A stretch of 64,000 nucleotides of DNA from Crocinitomicaceae bacterium (GCA_028689775.1 JAQVCM010000008.1:1-64000), one strand, 5' to 3'. Shown: positions 27,451-37,999, counted from the stretch's first letter. The notes: a model not told the origin generated them from the sequence alone. Made by a program: numbers and translations.

Positions 27451-28461
27451 TCTTCCTTGTGGACCGTATGCATCAAAGTAAGGGATAACGAAAATTCCTT
27501 TTCCACCTTTACCTAACATCATTAAACCTTCCTCGAATCCAGGTATCATAGATTGAACTTTATATTGAAAATCCATTGGTTCACCACGATCTACAGAAGA
27601 GTCAAATTTTGTTCCATCCATAAATTTACCGGTATAATGAACAGATAATTGAGTTCCTGAAACTGGTTTTAATGATTCTCCTTCTTTTTCAATGACATAA
27701 ACTAAGCCAGAAGCAGTTTGTTTTGCATTTGGATATTTCTTTTTTACTTGTTCCAATAAATAGGGACTGTATTCCTCTTTTGTCATCGCAGCGATTTTTG
27801 CGAATTGAGCATTTTTCTCATCTTCTTTTGCTTTTACTTTATCGTAAGCAGTTGCGAAAACTTTAGTTGCATCCCATTTTTTGGCGTCTTTCCCGATACG
27901 CTCGATGGTTACCTTAATCATTATGTCATCTTGTTGAATTGCATCAACGACACTTTGACCTTCTACAACGTGACCAAAAACAGTGTGTTTTCCATCTAAG
28001 TGAGGAGTTGGACCGTGCGTGATGAAGAATTGACTTCCGTTAGTTGTGGGACCAGAATTAGCCATGGAAAAGATTCCTGCTTTATCGTGTCTTAACGTTT
28101 CGTCGATTTCATCGTAGAATTTGTAACCTGGACCTCCAGAACCTGTTCCTGTTGGATCTCCGCCTTGAATCATAAAGTTAGCAATCACTCGGTGAAACTT
28201 CAATCCGTCAAAGTATGGAGTTGTGAATGTTTTTCCTAGTGCTTCAAATTTTCCTTCTGCTAAACCTACGAAGTTGGCAACCGTCATCGGTGTTTTTTCG
28301 TGTTCTAGTTTTAAAATAATTTCTCCGCGAGTGGTTTGAAACTTGGCATAAATACCATCGGTTAAATGTGTATGTCCTTCGTGTGTTACCGAAGCGTTTT
28401 CCGCTTTAACGTTGCTAAAAACAGCAAACATCAACGACAGTGCGAGCAATGATCTTTTCAT
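27388..28461 (-). CDS. Peptidyl-prolyl cis-trans isomerase, cyclophilin-FKBP fusion, exported
   Basis: The 357-residue protein has a signal peptide (cleavage after about VKA-E). A cyclophilin domain covers residues ~35-190 ([21 protein letters not shown], then [22 protein letters not shown]). A linker helix region and a C-terminal FKBP domain at ~265-357 ([21 protein letters not shown]) follow. Both folds catalyse proline isomerisation, so this is a two-domain folding catalyst of the periplasm. The 3' end was copied into the tandem array to its left, where the fragments carry PEGRPGAF in place of PQGRPGAI. Confidence 0.92.
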   Translation of the reverse strand: MKRSLLALSLMFAVFSNVKAENASVTHEGHTHLTDGIYAKFQTTRGEIILKLEHEKTPMTVANFVGLAEGKFEALGKTFTTPYFDGLKFHRVIANFMIQGGDPTGTGSGGPGYKFYDEIDETLRHDKAGIFSMANSGPTTNGSQFFITHGPTPHLDGKHTVFGHVVEGQSVVDAIQQDDIMIKVTIERIGKDAKKWDATKVFATAYDKVKAKEDEKNAQFAKIAAMTKEEYSPYLLEQVKKKYPNAKQTASGLVYVIEKEGESLKPVSGTQLSVHYTGKFMDGTKFDSSVDRGEPMDFQYKVQSMIPGFEEGLMMLGKGGKGIFVIPYFDAYGPQGRPGAIPPYSDLVFELEIVDLK

Positions 28462-28606
28462 ATGTATTTTAAATTTCGTTTTAACATGTGAATTTTTGTT
28501 TCACAAGTGTAAAAATATTGAATTATTACTAAAGAATGATGTCAATTAGCAAACTTTGTTCCACAAACTCTTTTCGCTTCTCAATCTGTTAATTCTTTTT
28601 TTGAAT

Positions 28607-28614
28607 TATCTTTG
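28607..28614 (+). promoter_or_regulatory. Probable -7 box of glyS
   Basis: TATCTTTG ends 4 nt before the glyS ATG at 28619. No TTTG at normal spacing is obvious upstream, so the assignment is tentative. Confidence 0.35.
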
Positions 28615-28618
28615 TGTC

Positions 28619-30154
28619 ATGGAACAAAAAGATGATAAATTAAAAGAGGTGATTTCTCATGCAAAAGAGTATGGATTTGTTTTCCCTTCTTCTGAGATAT
28701 ACGATGGATTAGCAGCTACTTATGACTACGGTCCATTGGGTGCTGAATTGAAAAATAACATCAAAAGTTATTGGTGGAAATCCATGGTGCAAATGAATGA
28801 TAACATCGTTGGAATTGATTCTTCGATCTTCATGCACCCTTCAATTTGGAAAGCTTCCGGCCACGTAGATGCCTTTAATGATCCATTGATTGACAATAAA
28901 GACTCTAAAAAAAGATACCGTGCTGATGTTTTGATTGAAGAGCACGTGGAGAAAATTCGTTTGAAAATTGAAAAAGAAGTTCAAAAAGGTGCGAAGAAAT
29001 TCGGTGCTGATTTTGATGAAATTCAATTTAAACTAACGAATCCAAACGTACTTCGTAACTCTGAAAAAATTCACGAAATTGAAGCGCGCTTTAAAGAAAC
29101 ATTGGATAACGATGATTTAGAAGGTGTTCATCAATTAATCGTTGATTTGGATATCGTTTGTCCGATTTCGGGAACTAAAAACTGGACAGAAGTTCGTCAA
29201 TTTAACTTGATGTTCTCTACGGAATTAGGTTCGGTTACTGGAGATGCTTCGAAAATTTACTTGAGACCAGAAACGGCGCAAGGTATTTTTGTAAACTTCT
29301 TGAATGTACAGAAGTCAAGCAGAATGAAAGTTCCGTTTGGAATTGCACAAATCGGTAAAGCGTTTAGAAATGAAATTGTTGCACGTCAATTTATTTTCCG
29401 CATGCGGGAGTTTGAACAAATGGAAATGCAATTTTTCGTTCGTCCAGGTGAAGAAATGAAATGGTATGAGCACTGGAAACAAAAAAGAATCGCTTGGCAC
29501 CATTCACTTGGTTTAGGTGAAGAATTATACAGAACGCACGACCATATTAAATTAGCGCACTACGCAAATGCAGCGTGTGATGTTGAGTTTAATTTTCCAA
29601 TGGGATTCAAAGAATTGGAAGGTATTCACTCGAGAACAGATTTTGACTTGAAGCAACACGAATCATTTTCAGGTAAAAAAATGCAATATTTCGATCCAGA
29701 AATCAATCAAAATTACATTCCGTATGTAGTTGAAACTTCAGTAGGATTGGATCGTTTGTTCTTGTCTATTTTCAGTGCATCGCACAAAAATGAAATCTTG
29801 GAAGATGGTTCTGAACGTACTGTTTTGAGCCTTCCACCAGCATTAGCGCCATACAAAGTTGCCATTATGCCATTAACCAGAAAAGATGGTTTGTCTGAAA
29901 AAGCAACAGAAGTTTGGAACATGCTGAAAATGGATTTCAACTGTCAATACGACGAGAAAGATTCTCCAGGAAAACGTTACCGTCGTCAGGATGCAATTGG
30001 TACGCCTTTCTGTGTGATGATCGACCACCAAACGATGGAAGACAACACCGTTACAATTCGTGACCGTGATACCATGCAGCAAGAAAGAATCGCGATTGCT
30101 GATTTAGCTAAAATGATTGACGATAAAACAAATGTGAAACACCTTTTGAAATAA
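28619..30154 (+). CDS. glyS: Glycine--tRNA ligase (homodimeric class II)
   Basis: The protein is 511 residues from the ATG at 28619, giving the family start MEQKDDKLKEVISHAKEYGF. An upstream alternative at 28556 would add an unlikely hydrophobic 21-residue extension. It has the features of alpha2 GlyRS: YDGLAATYDYGPLGAELKNN, the motif 2 region FRNEIVARQFIFRMREFEQME, and motif 3 GLDRLFLS. It charges tRNA-Gly. The anticodon-binding domain lies at the C-terminus (VAIMPL onward). It is a single gene with a strong terminator. Confidence 0.96.
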   Translation: MEQKDDKLKEVISHAKEYGFVFPSSEIYDGLAATYDYGPLGAELKNNIKSYWWKSMVQMNDNIVGIDSSIFMHPSIWKASGHVDAFNDPLIDNKDSKKRYRADVLIEEHVEKIRLKIEKEVQKGAKKFGADFDEIQFKLTNPNVLRNSEKIHEIEARFKETLDNDDLEGVHQLIVDLDIVCPISGTKNWTEVRQFNLMFSTELGSVTGDASKIYLRPETAQGIFVNFLNVQKSSRMKVPFGIAQIGKAFRNEIVARQFIFRMREFEQMEMQFFVRPGEEMKWYEHWKQKRIAWHHSLGLGEELYRTHDHIKLAHYANAACDVEFNFPMGFKELEGIHSRTDFDLKQHESFSGKKMQYFDPEINQNYIPYVVETSVGLDRLFLSIFSASHKNEILEDGSERTVLSLPPALAPYKVAIMPLTRKDGLSEKATEVWNMLKMDFNCQYDEKDSPGKRYRRQDAIGTPFCVMIDHQTMEDNTVTIRDRDTMQQERIAIADLAKMIDDKTNVKHLLK

Positions 30155-30173
30155 TCGTTCTTTTATAAAACTG

Positions 30174-30205
30174 AAAAGCCTTTTGAAATCAATCAAAAGG
30201 CTTTT
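30174..30205. terminator. Bidirectional terminator between glyS and msrA
   Basis: AAAAGCCTTTTGA (30174-30186) pairs perfectly with TCAAAAGGCTTTT (30193-30205) around a 6-nt loop. The two genes converge on it. Confidence 0.9.
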
Positions 30206-30237
30206 TTTATGTCTTGAATTTTAGATTTAATTCGATT

Positions 30238-30900
30238 TTATTTCTTTATCAAATCTGGATTGTTTTGTTTGTATTTCTCAATTCTCGGTTTAGAAACTCC
30301 GCGAACATAAGAGTTGTTTGGATTATTCTTTTCGAAATCTTGGTGATAAATTTCTGCTTCGTAAAAAACTTCTAAGGGAACAACTTCCGTGACAATTTTG
30401 GGATATACTTTATCGTTTAACAATTGCTTGATGTAGTTATTTGCTAAATCTTTTTCGACTTCATTCTGATAAAAAATCATCGAACGGTATTGTGGACCCG
30501 TGTCAGGGCCTTGACTATCAACCGTAGTTGGATTATGGGAATTGAAAAAAACTTTCAAAAGGGTTTCATAACTGACAACTGTTGAATCGTAATATACTTT
30601 CACAACTTCCGCGTGTCTGCTTCTTCCGCTTGATACCAGTTGATAGGTTGGGTTTTTCTCTGTTCCGCCGGAATATCCGCTTACAACTTCTTCTACGCCT
30701 TTGGTTGCTTCATATACGCCTTCGACGCACCAAAAACAGCCACTCGCAAAATAAGCGGTGGAATAGTTGCTTAAATCTTTTGTTTTCATTCCCGGTTGTT
30801 CTACTGCTGAAGAATCCGCTTTCCTGATTTCGGGTGAATTTGAAAAATTGCATGACAATAAAAGAAATGCTGAAAAAATGGAAGTTAATGTAATTTTCAT
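30238..30900 (-). CDS. msrA: Peptide-methionine (S)-S-oxide reductase, exported lipoprotein
   Basis: The 220-residue protein has a lipobox LLSC (C17), then an MsrA domain with catalytic GCFWCVEGVYEATKG and the conserved GYSGG, GPDTGPQYRSMIFY and HQDFEKNNP. MsrA reduces methionine-S-sulfoxide in proteins. The lipoprotein signal places it in the periplasm, where it would repair envelope proteins. No MsrB is fused or adjacent. The gene stands between two terminators. Confidence 0.93.
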   Translation of the reverse strand: MKITLTSIFSAFLLLSCNFSNSPEIRKADSSAVEQPGMKTKDLSNYSTAYFASGCFWCVEGVYEATKGVEEVVSGYSGGTEKNPTYQLVSSGRSRHAEVVKVYYDSTVVSYETLLKVFFNSHNPTTVDSQGPDTGPQYRSMIFYQNEVEKDLANNYIKQLLNDKVYPKIVTEVVPLEVFYEAEIYHQDFEKNNPNNSYVRGVSKPRIEKYKQNNPDLIKK

Positions 30901-30980
30901 AATTAATTTGTTGAGATTCTTTTTGAAATGAATTGGTAGTTTGACTTAAAATTACTGTAAGTGAACTTATTTAAAACAAA

Positions 30981-31008
30981 AAAACGGATGAAAAATTGCA
31001 TCCGTTTT
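30981..31008 (-). terminator. Intrinsic terminator after phnA
   Basis: AAAACGGATG (30981-30990) pairs with CATCCGTTTT (30999-31008). It lies downstream of the minus-strand phnA gene and upstream of msrA. Confidence 0.85.
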
Positions 31009-31092
31009 AATTTCTTTTCGAAATTTATAGTTAAATCTTTGATTCGCATCTCGATCTAAACCAAGCGAGATGTTCAAAAAAAAGGTATCGTT

Positions 31093-31674
31093 TTATGCCT
31101 GTTTTTTCACAAACTTCGTCAAGATTACAATCGTTTGACCGTCAATTTTACCTTCAATTTGTTCCGTGTTATCGTGCACCAAACGAATCATCCGAACAGC
31201 TGTTCCGATTTTAGCGTTTAAGCTTGAACCTTTTACATCCAAATCTTTAATCAACGTTACGGTGTCACCTTGTTGAAGGATTACGCCGTTGCAATCTTTG
31301 TGTAGTTCTTCGTTTCCGTCTGAATGTTGATCGCCAGAAGCTTCAGCCCATTCTTCGATTTCATCCTCTAAATACAACATGTCCAAATTATCTACTGCCC
31401 AAGTTTCTTGTTTCAAGCGATTTAATAATCTCCATGCAACAACTTGAACGGCAGGAAACTCGCTCCACATCGATGTAGTCAAACACTGAAAATGCTTCGG
31501 ATCTAATTCTGCTCTCTTTTCAATCTGAGAAATACACGTTTCGCATGCGTAAATGGATTCTTCTGCAAATTTTCCAGATGAAGCTGGAACCATAAATACT
31601 TTTAAATCTGTTTCTGATGAACACAATTCGCAAGCATTTCCGCTTCTTTCTTTTAATTGATCAATGGTTTTCAT
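31093..31674 (-). CDS. PhnA-domain zinc-ribbon protein
   Basis: The 193-residue protein has two CxxC pairs at the N-terminus (C15/C18 and C44/C47), forming a zinc ribbon. The C-terminal PhnA/YjdM SH3-like domain (DCNGVILQQGDTVTLIKDLD ... AKIGTAV) is complete. The historical link to phosphonate use is weak, since most PhnA proteins have no proven role. The gene is monocistronic. Confidence 0.88.
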   Translation of the reverse strand: MKTIDQLKERSGNACELCSSETDLKVFMVPASSGKFAEESIYACETCISQIEKRAELDPKHFQCLTTSMWSEFPAVQVVAWRLLNRLKQETWAVDNLDMLYLEDEIEEWAEASGDQHSDGNEELHKDCNGVILQQGDTVTLIKDLDVKGSSLNAKIGTAVRMIRLVHDNTEQIEGKIDGQTIVILTKFVKKQA

Positions 31675-31781
31675 GTTGTACTGATGTTAAATTATTGTCG
31701 GCAAAGATACGGTTTTAAACTGAGGTTTTAGAACTACTTGCTGATTTTGCTTTACGTTCTTGCAGGATGAATTAAACACAA

Positions 31782-31815
31782 AAAAGCCGATGAAAATTGA
31801 ATTTCATCGGCTTTT
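31782..31815 (-). terminator. Intrinsic terminator of asnS
   Basis: AAAAGCCGATGAAA (31782-31795) pairs with TTTCATCGGCTTTT (31802-31815). It follows the asnS stop in the direction of transcription. Confidence 0.88.
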
Positions 31816-31849
31816 AAAATCTAAATTTATCTAATTCGTTTTTGGTGTA

Positions 31850-33301
31850 TCAAAACTCTGCGCTTCCTGGTGTTCTTGGGAAAGGAATTACGTCGCGAAT
31901 GTTGCTCATTCCGGTTACGAACATTACCATGCGTTCAAATCCAAGTCCGAATCCTGCGTGTGGAACGGTTCCGAATTTACGAGATTCTAAATACCACCAA
32001 ATTTCTTCTTCGTTCACGCCAAAATCAGCACATTTTTGTTTCAACACGTCGTATCTTTCTTCTCGTTGAGAACCTCCAACCATTTCACCAATTCCAGGGA
32101 ATAAAATATCCATCGCTGCAACTGTTTCTTTTCCTGGTTCGCAGTTGTCGTTTGCACGCATGTAGAATGCTTTGAAAGAAGCTGGATAATCCGTGATAAT
32201 CACAGGTCGTTTGAATTCTTTCTCCACCAAATATCGTTCGTGCTCACTTTGTAAATCAGTTCCCCAATTCACATCGTATTTGAATTTCTTCTTTTTATAA
32301 TGACTTGAGTTCATCAAAACATCTACTGCTTCGGTGTACGTCATGCGTTTAAAGTCATTGGTCGTAACGAATTGTAAACGTTCGATTAATCCCAATTCAT
32401 TTCTTTCGTTTGCTGGTTTAGAAGCTTGTTCCGTTTTTTCACGTTCGTTTAAGAAAGCTAAATCGTCCGCACAATTTTTCATTACGTAGTCACAAATGTA
32501 TTTCAGCATGTCTTCTGCCAAATCCATGTTGTCGTGAATGTCGTTGAAAGCAACTTCCGGTTCCACCATCCAAAATTCAGCCAAGTGGCGCGATGTGTGT
32601 GAATTCTCCGCACGGAAAGTAGGACCAAAAGTATAAACTTGACCCAAAGCCAACGCACCTAATTCAGCTTCCAACTGACCAGAAACGGTTAAGTTCACTG
32701 CTTTGCCGAAAAAGTCTTCAGAGAAATCAATTTTTCCTTCTTTATCCTTTGGGATGTTATCTAAATCGAAATTGGTAACGTGAAACATTTCACCTGCACC
32801 TTCTGCATCCGAACCCGTAATAATAGGCGTATGTAAATAGTAAAAACCTTTGTCGTTGAAAAATTGGTGAATCGCAAAAGATACCGCATGGCGAATTCTA
32901 AAAACCGCACCAAATACATTGGTTCTGAAACGCAAATGCGCTTGTTCTCTCAAGAATTCTAAACTGTGCCTCTTCGGTTGCATCACCGTTTTCTGTACGT
33001 CGTCAGCATCTGCTTTACCAATTATTTCAATGGCTGAAACTTGCAATTCGATGCGTTGTCCAGCACCTTGAGATTCAACGATTTTACCTGTCAAACCAAC
33101 GGATGCACCGATTGAGATCTTTTTCAATACTTCCTCATTAAAATTCTCAAATTCCACAACTGCTTGAAGGTTGTTGATCGTAGAACCATCATTCAATTGA
33201 ATGAAACGGTTGCTTCGAAATGCGCGAACCCATCCTTTGACAAGCAATTCCTGTCCGATAGTCGCTTCTTTTAAAACTGTTGAAATTTTGATTCTTTTCA
33301 T
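31850..33301 (-). CDS. asnS: Asparagine--tRNA ligase
   Basis: The 483-residue class II synthetase has an N-terminal OB-fold ([20 protein letters not shown]) for anticodon binding. Motif 2 is [21 protein letters not shown] and motif 3 is [12 protein letters not shown]. The AEFWMVEPE sequence marks AsnRS rather than AspRS. A minus-strand TATTTTTG at 33321-33328 is a likely -7 box, giving a leader of about 13 nt. Confidence 0.96.
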   Translation of the reverse strand: MKRIKISTVLKEATIGQELLVKGWVRAFRSNRFIQLNDGSTINNLQAVVEFENFNEEVLKKISIGASVGLTGKIVESQGAGQRIELQVSAIEIIGKADADDVQKTVMQPKRHSLEFLREQAHLRFRTNVFGAVFRIRHAVSFAIHQFFNDKGFYYLHTPIITGSDAEGAGEMFHVTNFDLDNIPKDKEGKIDFSEDFFGKAVNLTVSGQLEAELGALALGQVYTFGPTFRAENSHTSRHLAEFWMVEPEVAFNDIHDNMDLAEDMLKYICDYVMKNCADDLAFLNEREKTEQASKPANERNELGLIERLQFVTTNDFKRMTYTEAVDVLMNSSHYKKKKFKYDVNWGTDLQSEHERYLVEKEFKRPVIITDYPASFKAFYMRANDNCEPGKETVAAMDILFPGIGEMVGGSQREERYDVLKQKCADFGVNEEEIWWYLESRKFGTVPHAGFGLGFERMVMFVTGMSNIRDVIPFPRTPGSAEF

Positions 33302-33497
33302 GATTTTTTTGAATAAAGTACAAAAATAGAAAAATAAGTAAGCTTTTGATTGAAGTAGAAGTCAAAATTTTGTCTAAAACCCAAGGATTAACCATAAATT
33401 TGTAAAAAAAAGCAATAATTTATTGTATCTTTAGAAATAGTTCGTACATTTGACTAGAATTTAGTCAGATTAATGTTTAAAATCGTATCAAAACATC

Positions 33498-33974
33498 ATG
33501 ACAAATTTGAGAATTAATGAAAAAGCGCCGTTGTTTAAGTCCGTTGATCAGGAAGGAAACAACATCACTTCTGAAAATTTATTGGGTAAAAAAGTAGCGC
33601 TTTACTTTTATCCAAAGAATAATACTCCAGGTTGCACAGCGCAAGCTTGTAATTTAAGAGACAATTATGAAATATTAAAAGAGAACGGAATTACAATCGT
33701 TGGTATTAGTGCAGACGATTCTGATTCTCATTTAAAGTTCATTGACAAATTGGAAATACCTTTTCCGTTGATTCCGGACACAGATCATAAATTGATTAAC
33801 CGTTTTGGAGTTTGGGGACCTAAAAAGTTCATGGGAAAGGAATATGAAGGAATTCACAGAACGACATTCTTATTGGATGAAAATGGTTTGATTGTGGATA
33901 TCATTGCAAAACCTAAAACAAAAGATCACGCAGCGGAGATTTTAGAGGGTTTTGAAAAATTAAACAAAAATTAA
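33498..33974 (+). CDS. bcp: Thioredoxin-dependent thiol peroxidase (BCP-type peroxiredoxin)
   Basis: The 158-residue peroxiredoxin has FYPKNNTPGCTAQACNLRD. C46 is the peroxidatic cysteine and C51 the resolving cysteine, five residues apart as in atypical 2-Cys BCP enzymes. It reduces hydrogen peroxide and organic hydroperoxides in the cytoplasm. A TACATTTG near 33444 may be its -7 box. It lies upstream of recA but with a 130-bp gap that holds a separate recA promoter. Confidence 0.94.
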   Translation: MTNLRINEKAPLFKSVDQEGNNITSENLLGKKVALYFYPKNNTPGCTAQACNLRDNYEILKENGITIVGISADDSDSHLKFIDKLEIPFPLIPDTDHKLINRFGVWGPKKFMGKEYEGIHRTTFLLDENGLIVDIIAKPKTKDHAAEILEGFEKLNKN

Positions 33975-34009
33975 ATGTAGACCGTAAATAGATTACGTTC
34001 TGCAGGACA

Positions 34010-34017
34010 TACCTTTG
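34010..34017 (+). promoter_or_regulatory. Probable -7 box of recA
   Basis: TACCTTTG matches TAnnTTTG and lies about 90 bp before the recA ATG. No clear -33 TTTG and no obvious LexA-type palindrome are seen near it. Confidence 0.45.
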
Positions 34018-34105
34018 TATCATCAAAAATACGAACACGATAAACAGCGAGGATTAAACGATAGTCAATGTTTAGAATGTTTTAAATAAATTAATAAAAA
34101 ACGAT

Positions 34106-35146
34106 ATGGCAGTTAAAGAGATTAATGCAGAAAAATTGAAAGCACTTCAACTAACGATGGAGAAGCTTGACAAAACGTACGGTAAAGGAACAGTAATGAA
34201 ATTGGGTGATGCTCCAATTGAAGAGATGGAAGTTATTTCTTCAGGATCAGTTACCTTGGACATTGCTTTGGGAGTAGGCGGTTATCCGAAAGGAAGAATT
34301 GTTGAAATCTACGGACCAGAATCTTCTGGTAAAACAACTTTGGCGATTCACGCAATTGCGGAATGTCAAAAAGCAGGTGGAATTGCAGCATTCATTGATG
34401 CGGAGCACGCATTTGACCAATTCTATGCACAAAAATTAGGAGTGAATATCAATGAACTTTTGATTTCGCAACCTGACAATGGAGAACAAGCGTTGGAAAT
34501 TGCTGATAACTTGATTCGCTCTGGAGCGGTCGACTTGGTAGTGATTGACTCAGTAGCAGCATTGACTCCGAAAGCGGAAATTGAAGGTGAAATGGGTGAT
34601 TCTCAAATGGGATTGCAAGCAAGATTGATGTCTAAAGCACTTCGTAAATTGACTGGTTCTATTTCGAAAGCAAAATGTACGTGTATTTTCATCAATCAAT
34701 TGAGAGAGAAAATCGGTGTGATGTTCGGAAATCCAGAAACAACTACTGGTGGTAACGCGTTGAAGTTTTATGCTTCTATCCGTTTAGATATTCGTCGCGC
34801 TGCGCAGATTAAAGATGGTGAAGATGTAATGGGGAATCACATTCGTGTGAAAGTTGTAAAAAACAAAGTTGCTCCACCATTTAGAAAAGCTGAATTTGAC
34901 ATCATGTACGGAGAAGGAATCTCGAAAGTAGGTGAAATCTTAGACATCGGTGTAGAATTGAATATTATTAAAAAGAGCGGATCATGGTTCTCTTATGGAG
35001 AAACAAGATTGGGTCAAGGTAGAGATGCTGTGAAAGGAATTATTGGTGATAATCCAGAATTAATGGAAGAGTTAGAAGCCAAAATTAAAGGAGCTCTTGC
35101 TAAAAATCCGGAAGTCTTATTGGCGGAAGAATTGGCGCAAGAATAA
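34106..35146 (+). CDS. recA: Recombinase RecA
   Basis: The 346-residue protein is full length. Walker [10 protein letters not shown] starts at residue 70. [21 protein letters not shown] (Walker B and loop L1), [20 protein letters not shown] (L2), and the C-terminal domain are all intact. RecA forms nucleoprotein filaments for homologous recombination and repair. It is a single gene with its own terminator. Confidence 0.98.
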   Translation: MAVKEINAEKLKALQLTMEKLDKTYGKGTVMKLGDAPIEEMEVISSGSVTLDIALGVGGYPKGRIVEIYGPESSGKTTLAIHAIAECQKAGGIAAFIDAEHAFDQFYAQKLGVNINELLISQPDNGEQALEIADNLIRSGAVDLVVIDSVAALTPKAEIEGEMGDSQMGLQARLMSKALRKLTGSISKAKCTCIFINQLREKIGVMFGNPETTTGGNALKFYASIRLDIRRAAQIKDGEDVMGNHIRVKVVKNKVAPPFRKAEFDIMYGEGISKVGEILDIGVELNIIKKSGSWFSYGETRLGQGRDAVKGIIGDNPELMEELEAKIKGALAKNPEVLLAEELAQE

Positions 35147-35162
35147 CTGCATATCGTTTAAG

Positions 35163-35190
35163 AACAGCACTTCGAAAGGGGTGCTGTTTT
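35163..35190. terminator. Intrinsic terminator of recA
   Basis: AACAGCAC (35163-35170) pairs with GTGCTGTT (35181-35188), followed by a T-run. The gene at 35213 converges on it. Confidence 0.85.
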
Positions 35191-35212
35191 TTTTGTTTAT
35201 AAAAATCTGACT

Positions 35213-36040
35213 TTAATTCTTAATGGTCGTGTTGGAACTAGTGATACTTTTCAGGTTGACAGTAATTTCAATTCCCTTATCCATTTTAAGAAACATGCGC
35301 AGGTTGAGTGCACTTTCGGATTTGAGAATATGCATTTGCTTTATATCATATTCACACTTTCCTTTTCCGTTTCCTTTTGCAGATAGAGAAATTTCTGTTA
35401 AATCTGAATTGAATGATGTCTTTTGTGTGATGTCAAAATACGCAATGCCATTTTTGATTTTTTTCAATTGGTAAACATTTATAATCGCTAAATCAAGTAC
35501 GTTTTCCGAAATCGGAATTTTCATGCTGTTGTTTTTCACTAAAGTATCTCCAATTTTCATCGTTTTTCCATTGAAAATATCGATTGCGAATCCATATTCG
35601 AAGATGGATAAGAGTTGAGCTTTTTCTTCTCCATAAATGGAGTCGTTTGATAAGTCTGTTAATTCGATTTTATTCTTGTCATCAATGGTTCCATAAATCT
35701 TATCTCCTTTTTTAAGGATTGCATCTTCTTTGGTATTGCCCGTTTCAACGTATTCAATTTCCAGTTTTGAAATGTTTTCTTCTTTACTGCCGATGCGGTA
35801 TATGATTTCTAAAACCGATTCTTCACTCGTTTTTTGAGGGTTCTCAATATTTTGTGATTTCAGGTATTTTAAAATTTTTTTAGAACCAGAATATTTAACT
35901 TCAGAATCACTTGTTGTAGTTGTTTGCTGATGATATTCTTTACCATTTACGTATTTATTTATAAATTCGATTTCCGGTTGCGAATATGAATTCATCGCAA
36001 AAATCAGAACTGACGATAGATATAGTAGTATGTTTTTCAT
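35213..36040 (-). CDS. Secreted hypothetical protein, 275 aa
   Basis: An N-terminal signal peptide (MKNILLYLSSVLIFAMNSYS-Q) precedes a soluble, lysine- and serine-rich protein with mostly beta-type segments. No domain is recognised. It may be a periplasmic protein of the DUF6263-like kind, but that is a weak impression. It is monocistronic and convergent with recA. Confidence 0.7.
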   Translation of the reverse strand: MKNILLYLSSVLIFAMNSYSQPEIEFINKYVNGKEYHQQTTTTSDSEVKYSGSKKILKYLKSQNIENPQKTSEESVLEIIYRIGSKEENISKLEIEYVETGNTKEDAILKKGDKIYGTIDDKNKIELTDLSNDSIYGEEKAQLLSIFEYGFAIDIFNGKTMKIGDTLVKNNSMKIPISENVLDLAIINVYQLKKIKNGIAYFDITQKTSFNSDLTEISLSAKGNGKGKCEYDIKQMHILKSESALNLRMFLKMDKGIEITVNLKSITSSNTTIKN

Positions 36041-36106
36041 AGTAAAGCTTGTTTTTAATACCTTGTAAAATTAGTCACTATTATCCGCAAGATAAATAAA
36101 TAATTA

Positions 36107-36187
36107 TTTTCCAATGAACCTGTCTTTCCTCAAATTTCAATAGAAATTTGAGGAATCTTTTTTGAATGAAAAATTAAAGTCTTTAAA
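36107..36187. repeat. Dispersed intergenic hairpin repeat, copy 2
   Basis: This copy holds a perfect palindrome CTCAAATTTC-AATA-GAAATTTGAG at 36129-36152. It is followed by a block shared with copy 1 (AAATTAAAGTCTTTAAA). Copy 1 is at 11657-11738. Both copies lie in the same orientation between two minus-strand genes. The hairpin lacks a proper T-tract. Confidence 0.75.
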
Positions 36188-36265
36188 AACCTTCAGTTGC
36201 TTTGTCGATTTTTTATCGGACATTCGTAAAAATGAATCATAAACCAAAAGAAAAAAGCGGCTTAC

Positions 36266-37999
36266 TTAAAATCTAAACGTAAATCCTCCCAATACTTGGA
36301 ATCCTTGAACTGGATAGTTGTACCATCTTTGGTAACGCTGTGCAGCTACGTTGTTCAATTGTACAAATGCTGAAATACGTTTGTTATAGCGGTATTCAAC
36401 GCCCAAGTTAATGTCTGCAATGAAACCTAGTTTTTTAGCGTATTGACCATCTTCTAAAGAAACATCTTTTCCGTCCTCATAAACTAAGCCACGGCGACCA
36501 CCTTCGTATTTCATGTCTAATGTAACCAAGAACTTGTCGTATAGGTTGTAATTACCACGTACAAGTATTTCGATTTGAGGTAAGTTCCAAGCAAAAGAAT
36601 TGTTTCTTGCGCTATACGAATTGAAACGTCCGATGACATCCACTTTGATTTTTTCAGACATTTGGTAATAAATAGAACCTTCCAACGACGTAATGTTCAT
36701 CGTATCATAAAGCATTCTGAATTGATTTCTTTCCAATGCAACCAACGTATCTGTTATGAACATTGCCTTGTTCTTGTAATTTGCAAAACTGAAACTCGCG
36801 TTGAAACCAATTTGTTTCGTCAATGTTCCCTTAATTCCTCCAAATAAAGTAATGGCATTGTGTTCATTTTCAATCTCTACATTCGATAAAATGAATTCAT
36901 TCTGCAAGCTTAAAGATTTGAAGGTGTTTTGTTTCAAACCACCTTTTAATCCTGCATACGGAATTAAAATATCATCAAATAAAGAATATTTTACCTCTGC
37001 AAGTGGATAAATATAAGCTCTTGTTTTTTGTTTTCCATCAACCGTGAAATCAAGTCCTACTTGTGCTTTCAGCTTGTTGTCGAACGCGTACGTTGTTACT
37101 GTCGGTCTTAAATTTACAACCGTATTATTTCGAACGATGCCTGAATCGATGCCATTGATGGTTTTATCCAATTCGCCATATTTATACCCGTTGTAACGTA
37201 CATTTAAATCTGCAGCGAAAATTTCTTGTCCCCATTTGTACCAAAATGAAGAGTTTACAGCAACGTAGTTTTCTTTCCCGTGCCAGTTTGCTAAACTATC
37301 TACTTTTGATTTTTTATCATGGAAATTTGAAAAGTCAAAACCTACTTTGTAGTTCAAACTTGCACTGTCTTTTTTGTGTGAAGCGAAGGATAGTTTTGTC
37401 CCGATTTCTGTGAATCGATTTTGAATACTGTCGCGGTCTGCGTTTGGTTTTTCAAAACCGTACCAATGTAATCCACGAGAATTAACCGTAAAATCTGCTG
37501 TTGCTGTGTATTTCTTTTCGTTGATTGCTCCGTATAAATCAAATGCCGTACGATCAAATCTGGCTGGCGCCATGTTTTTTAAATTCCCAAATGAACTTAA
37601 ATGTTTCAGACTTGCACCGTAACTGTATTTTCTGGATCGACCGTTGTTGTAATAGATTTCACCCAAAGGCATCAAGGTTGAACCGATACCAATCTTTGCG
37701 TAGCTGTTGTATAAGCGAGGCAATTTGTCAACCAATTTGATTGTTGCTGCATCGATGGTGTCAATTTCAATGGTGTTCTCGTATTTCAACGAAAGCAAAG
37801 GGTATTGCACTTGCGATTGAGGCGCAATGGAATCAATGATTTTAGGAGATTCAGTTAAACGAAATGCAGGTGGAATTTTTCTACTTGCAATGATTATGAT
37901 GTTTTCTTCATCTACTTTTTTCTGAGCAACAACTCCGTTAGAGATCGCTACAAGGATGAAAGCCGTTACTAAATTATATCTTAACAGGTTTATTCTCAT
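36266..37999 (-). CDS. Outer-membrane beta-barrel, TonB-receptor-like
   Basis: The 577-residue protein has a signal peptide (MRINLLRYNLVTAFILVAIS) and many barrel strands ending in a terminal phenylalanine strand (QGFQVLGGFTFRF). No plug domain is recognisable, so it is not a standard TonB-dependent transporter. Its ATG overlaps the stop of the TPR gene by 4 nt (ATGA), so the two proteins are co-translated and may form a complex. Confidence 0.75.
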   Translation of the reverse strand: MRINLLRYNLVTAFILVAISNGVVAQKKVDEENIIIIASRKIPPAFRLTESPKIIDSIAPQSQVQYPLLSLKYENTIEIDTIDAATIKLVDKLPRLYNSYAKIGIGSTLMPLGEIYYNNGRSRKYSYGASLKHLSSFGNLKNMAPARFDRTAFDLYGAINEKKYTATADFTVNSRGLHWYGFEKPNADRDSIQNRFTEIGTKLSFASHKKDSASLNYKVGFDFSNFHDKKSKVDSLANWHGKENYVAVNSSFWYKWGQEIFAADLNVRYNGYKYGELDKTINGIDSGIVRNNTVVNLRPTVTTYAFDNKLKAQVGLDFTVDGKQKTRAYIYPLAEVKYSLFDDILIPYAGLKGGLKQNTFKSLSLQNEFILSNVEIENEHNAITLFGGIKGTLTKQIGFNASFSFANYKNKAMFITDTLVALERNQFRMLYDTMNITSLEGSIYYQMSEKIKVDVIGRFNSYSARNNSFAWNLPQIEILVRGNYNLYDKFLVTLDMKYEGGRRGLVYEDGKDVSLEDGQYAKKLGFIADINLGVEYRYNKRISAFVQLNNVAAQRYQRWYNYPVQGFQVLGGFTFRF

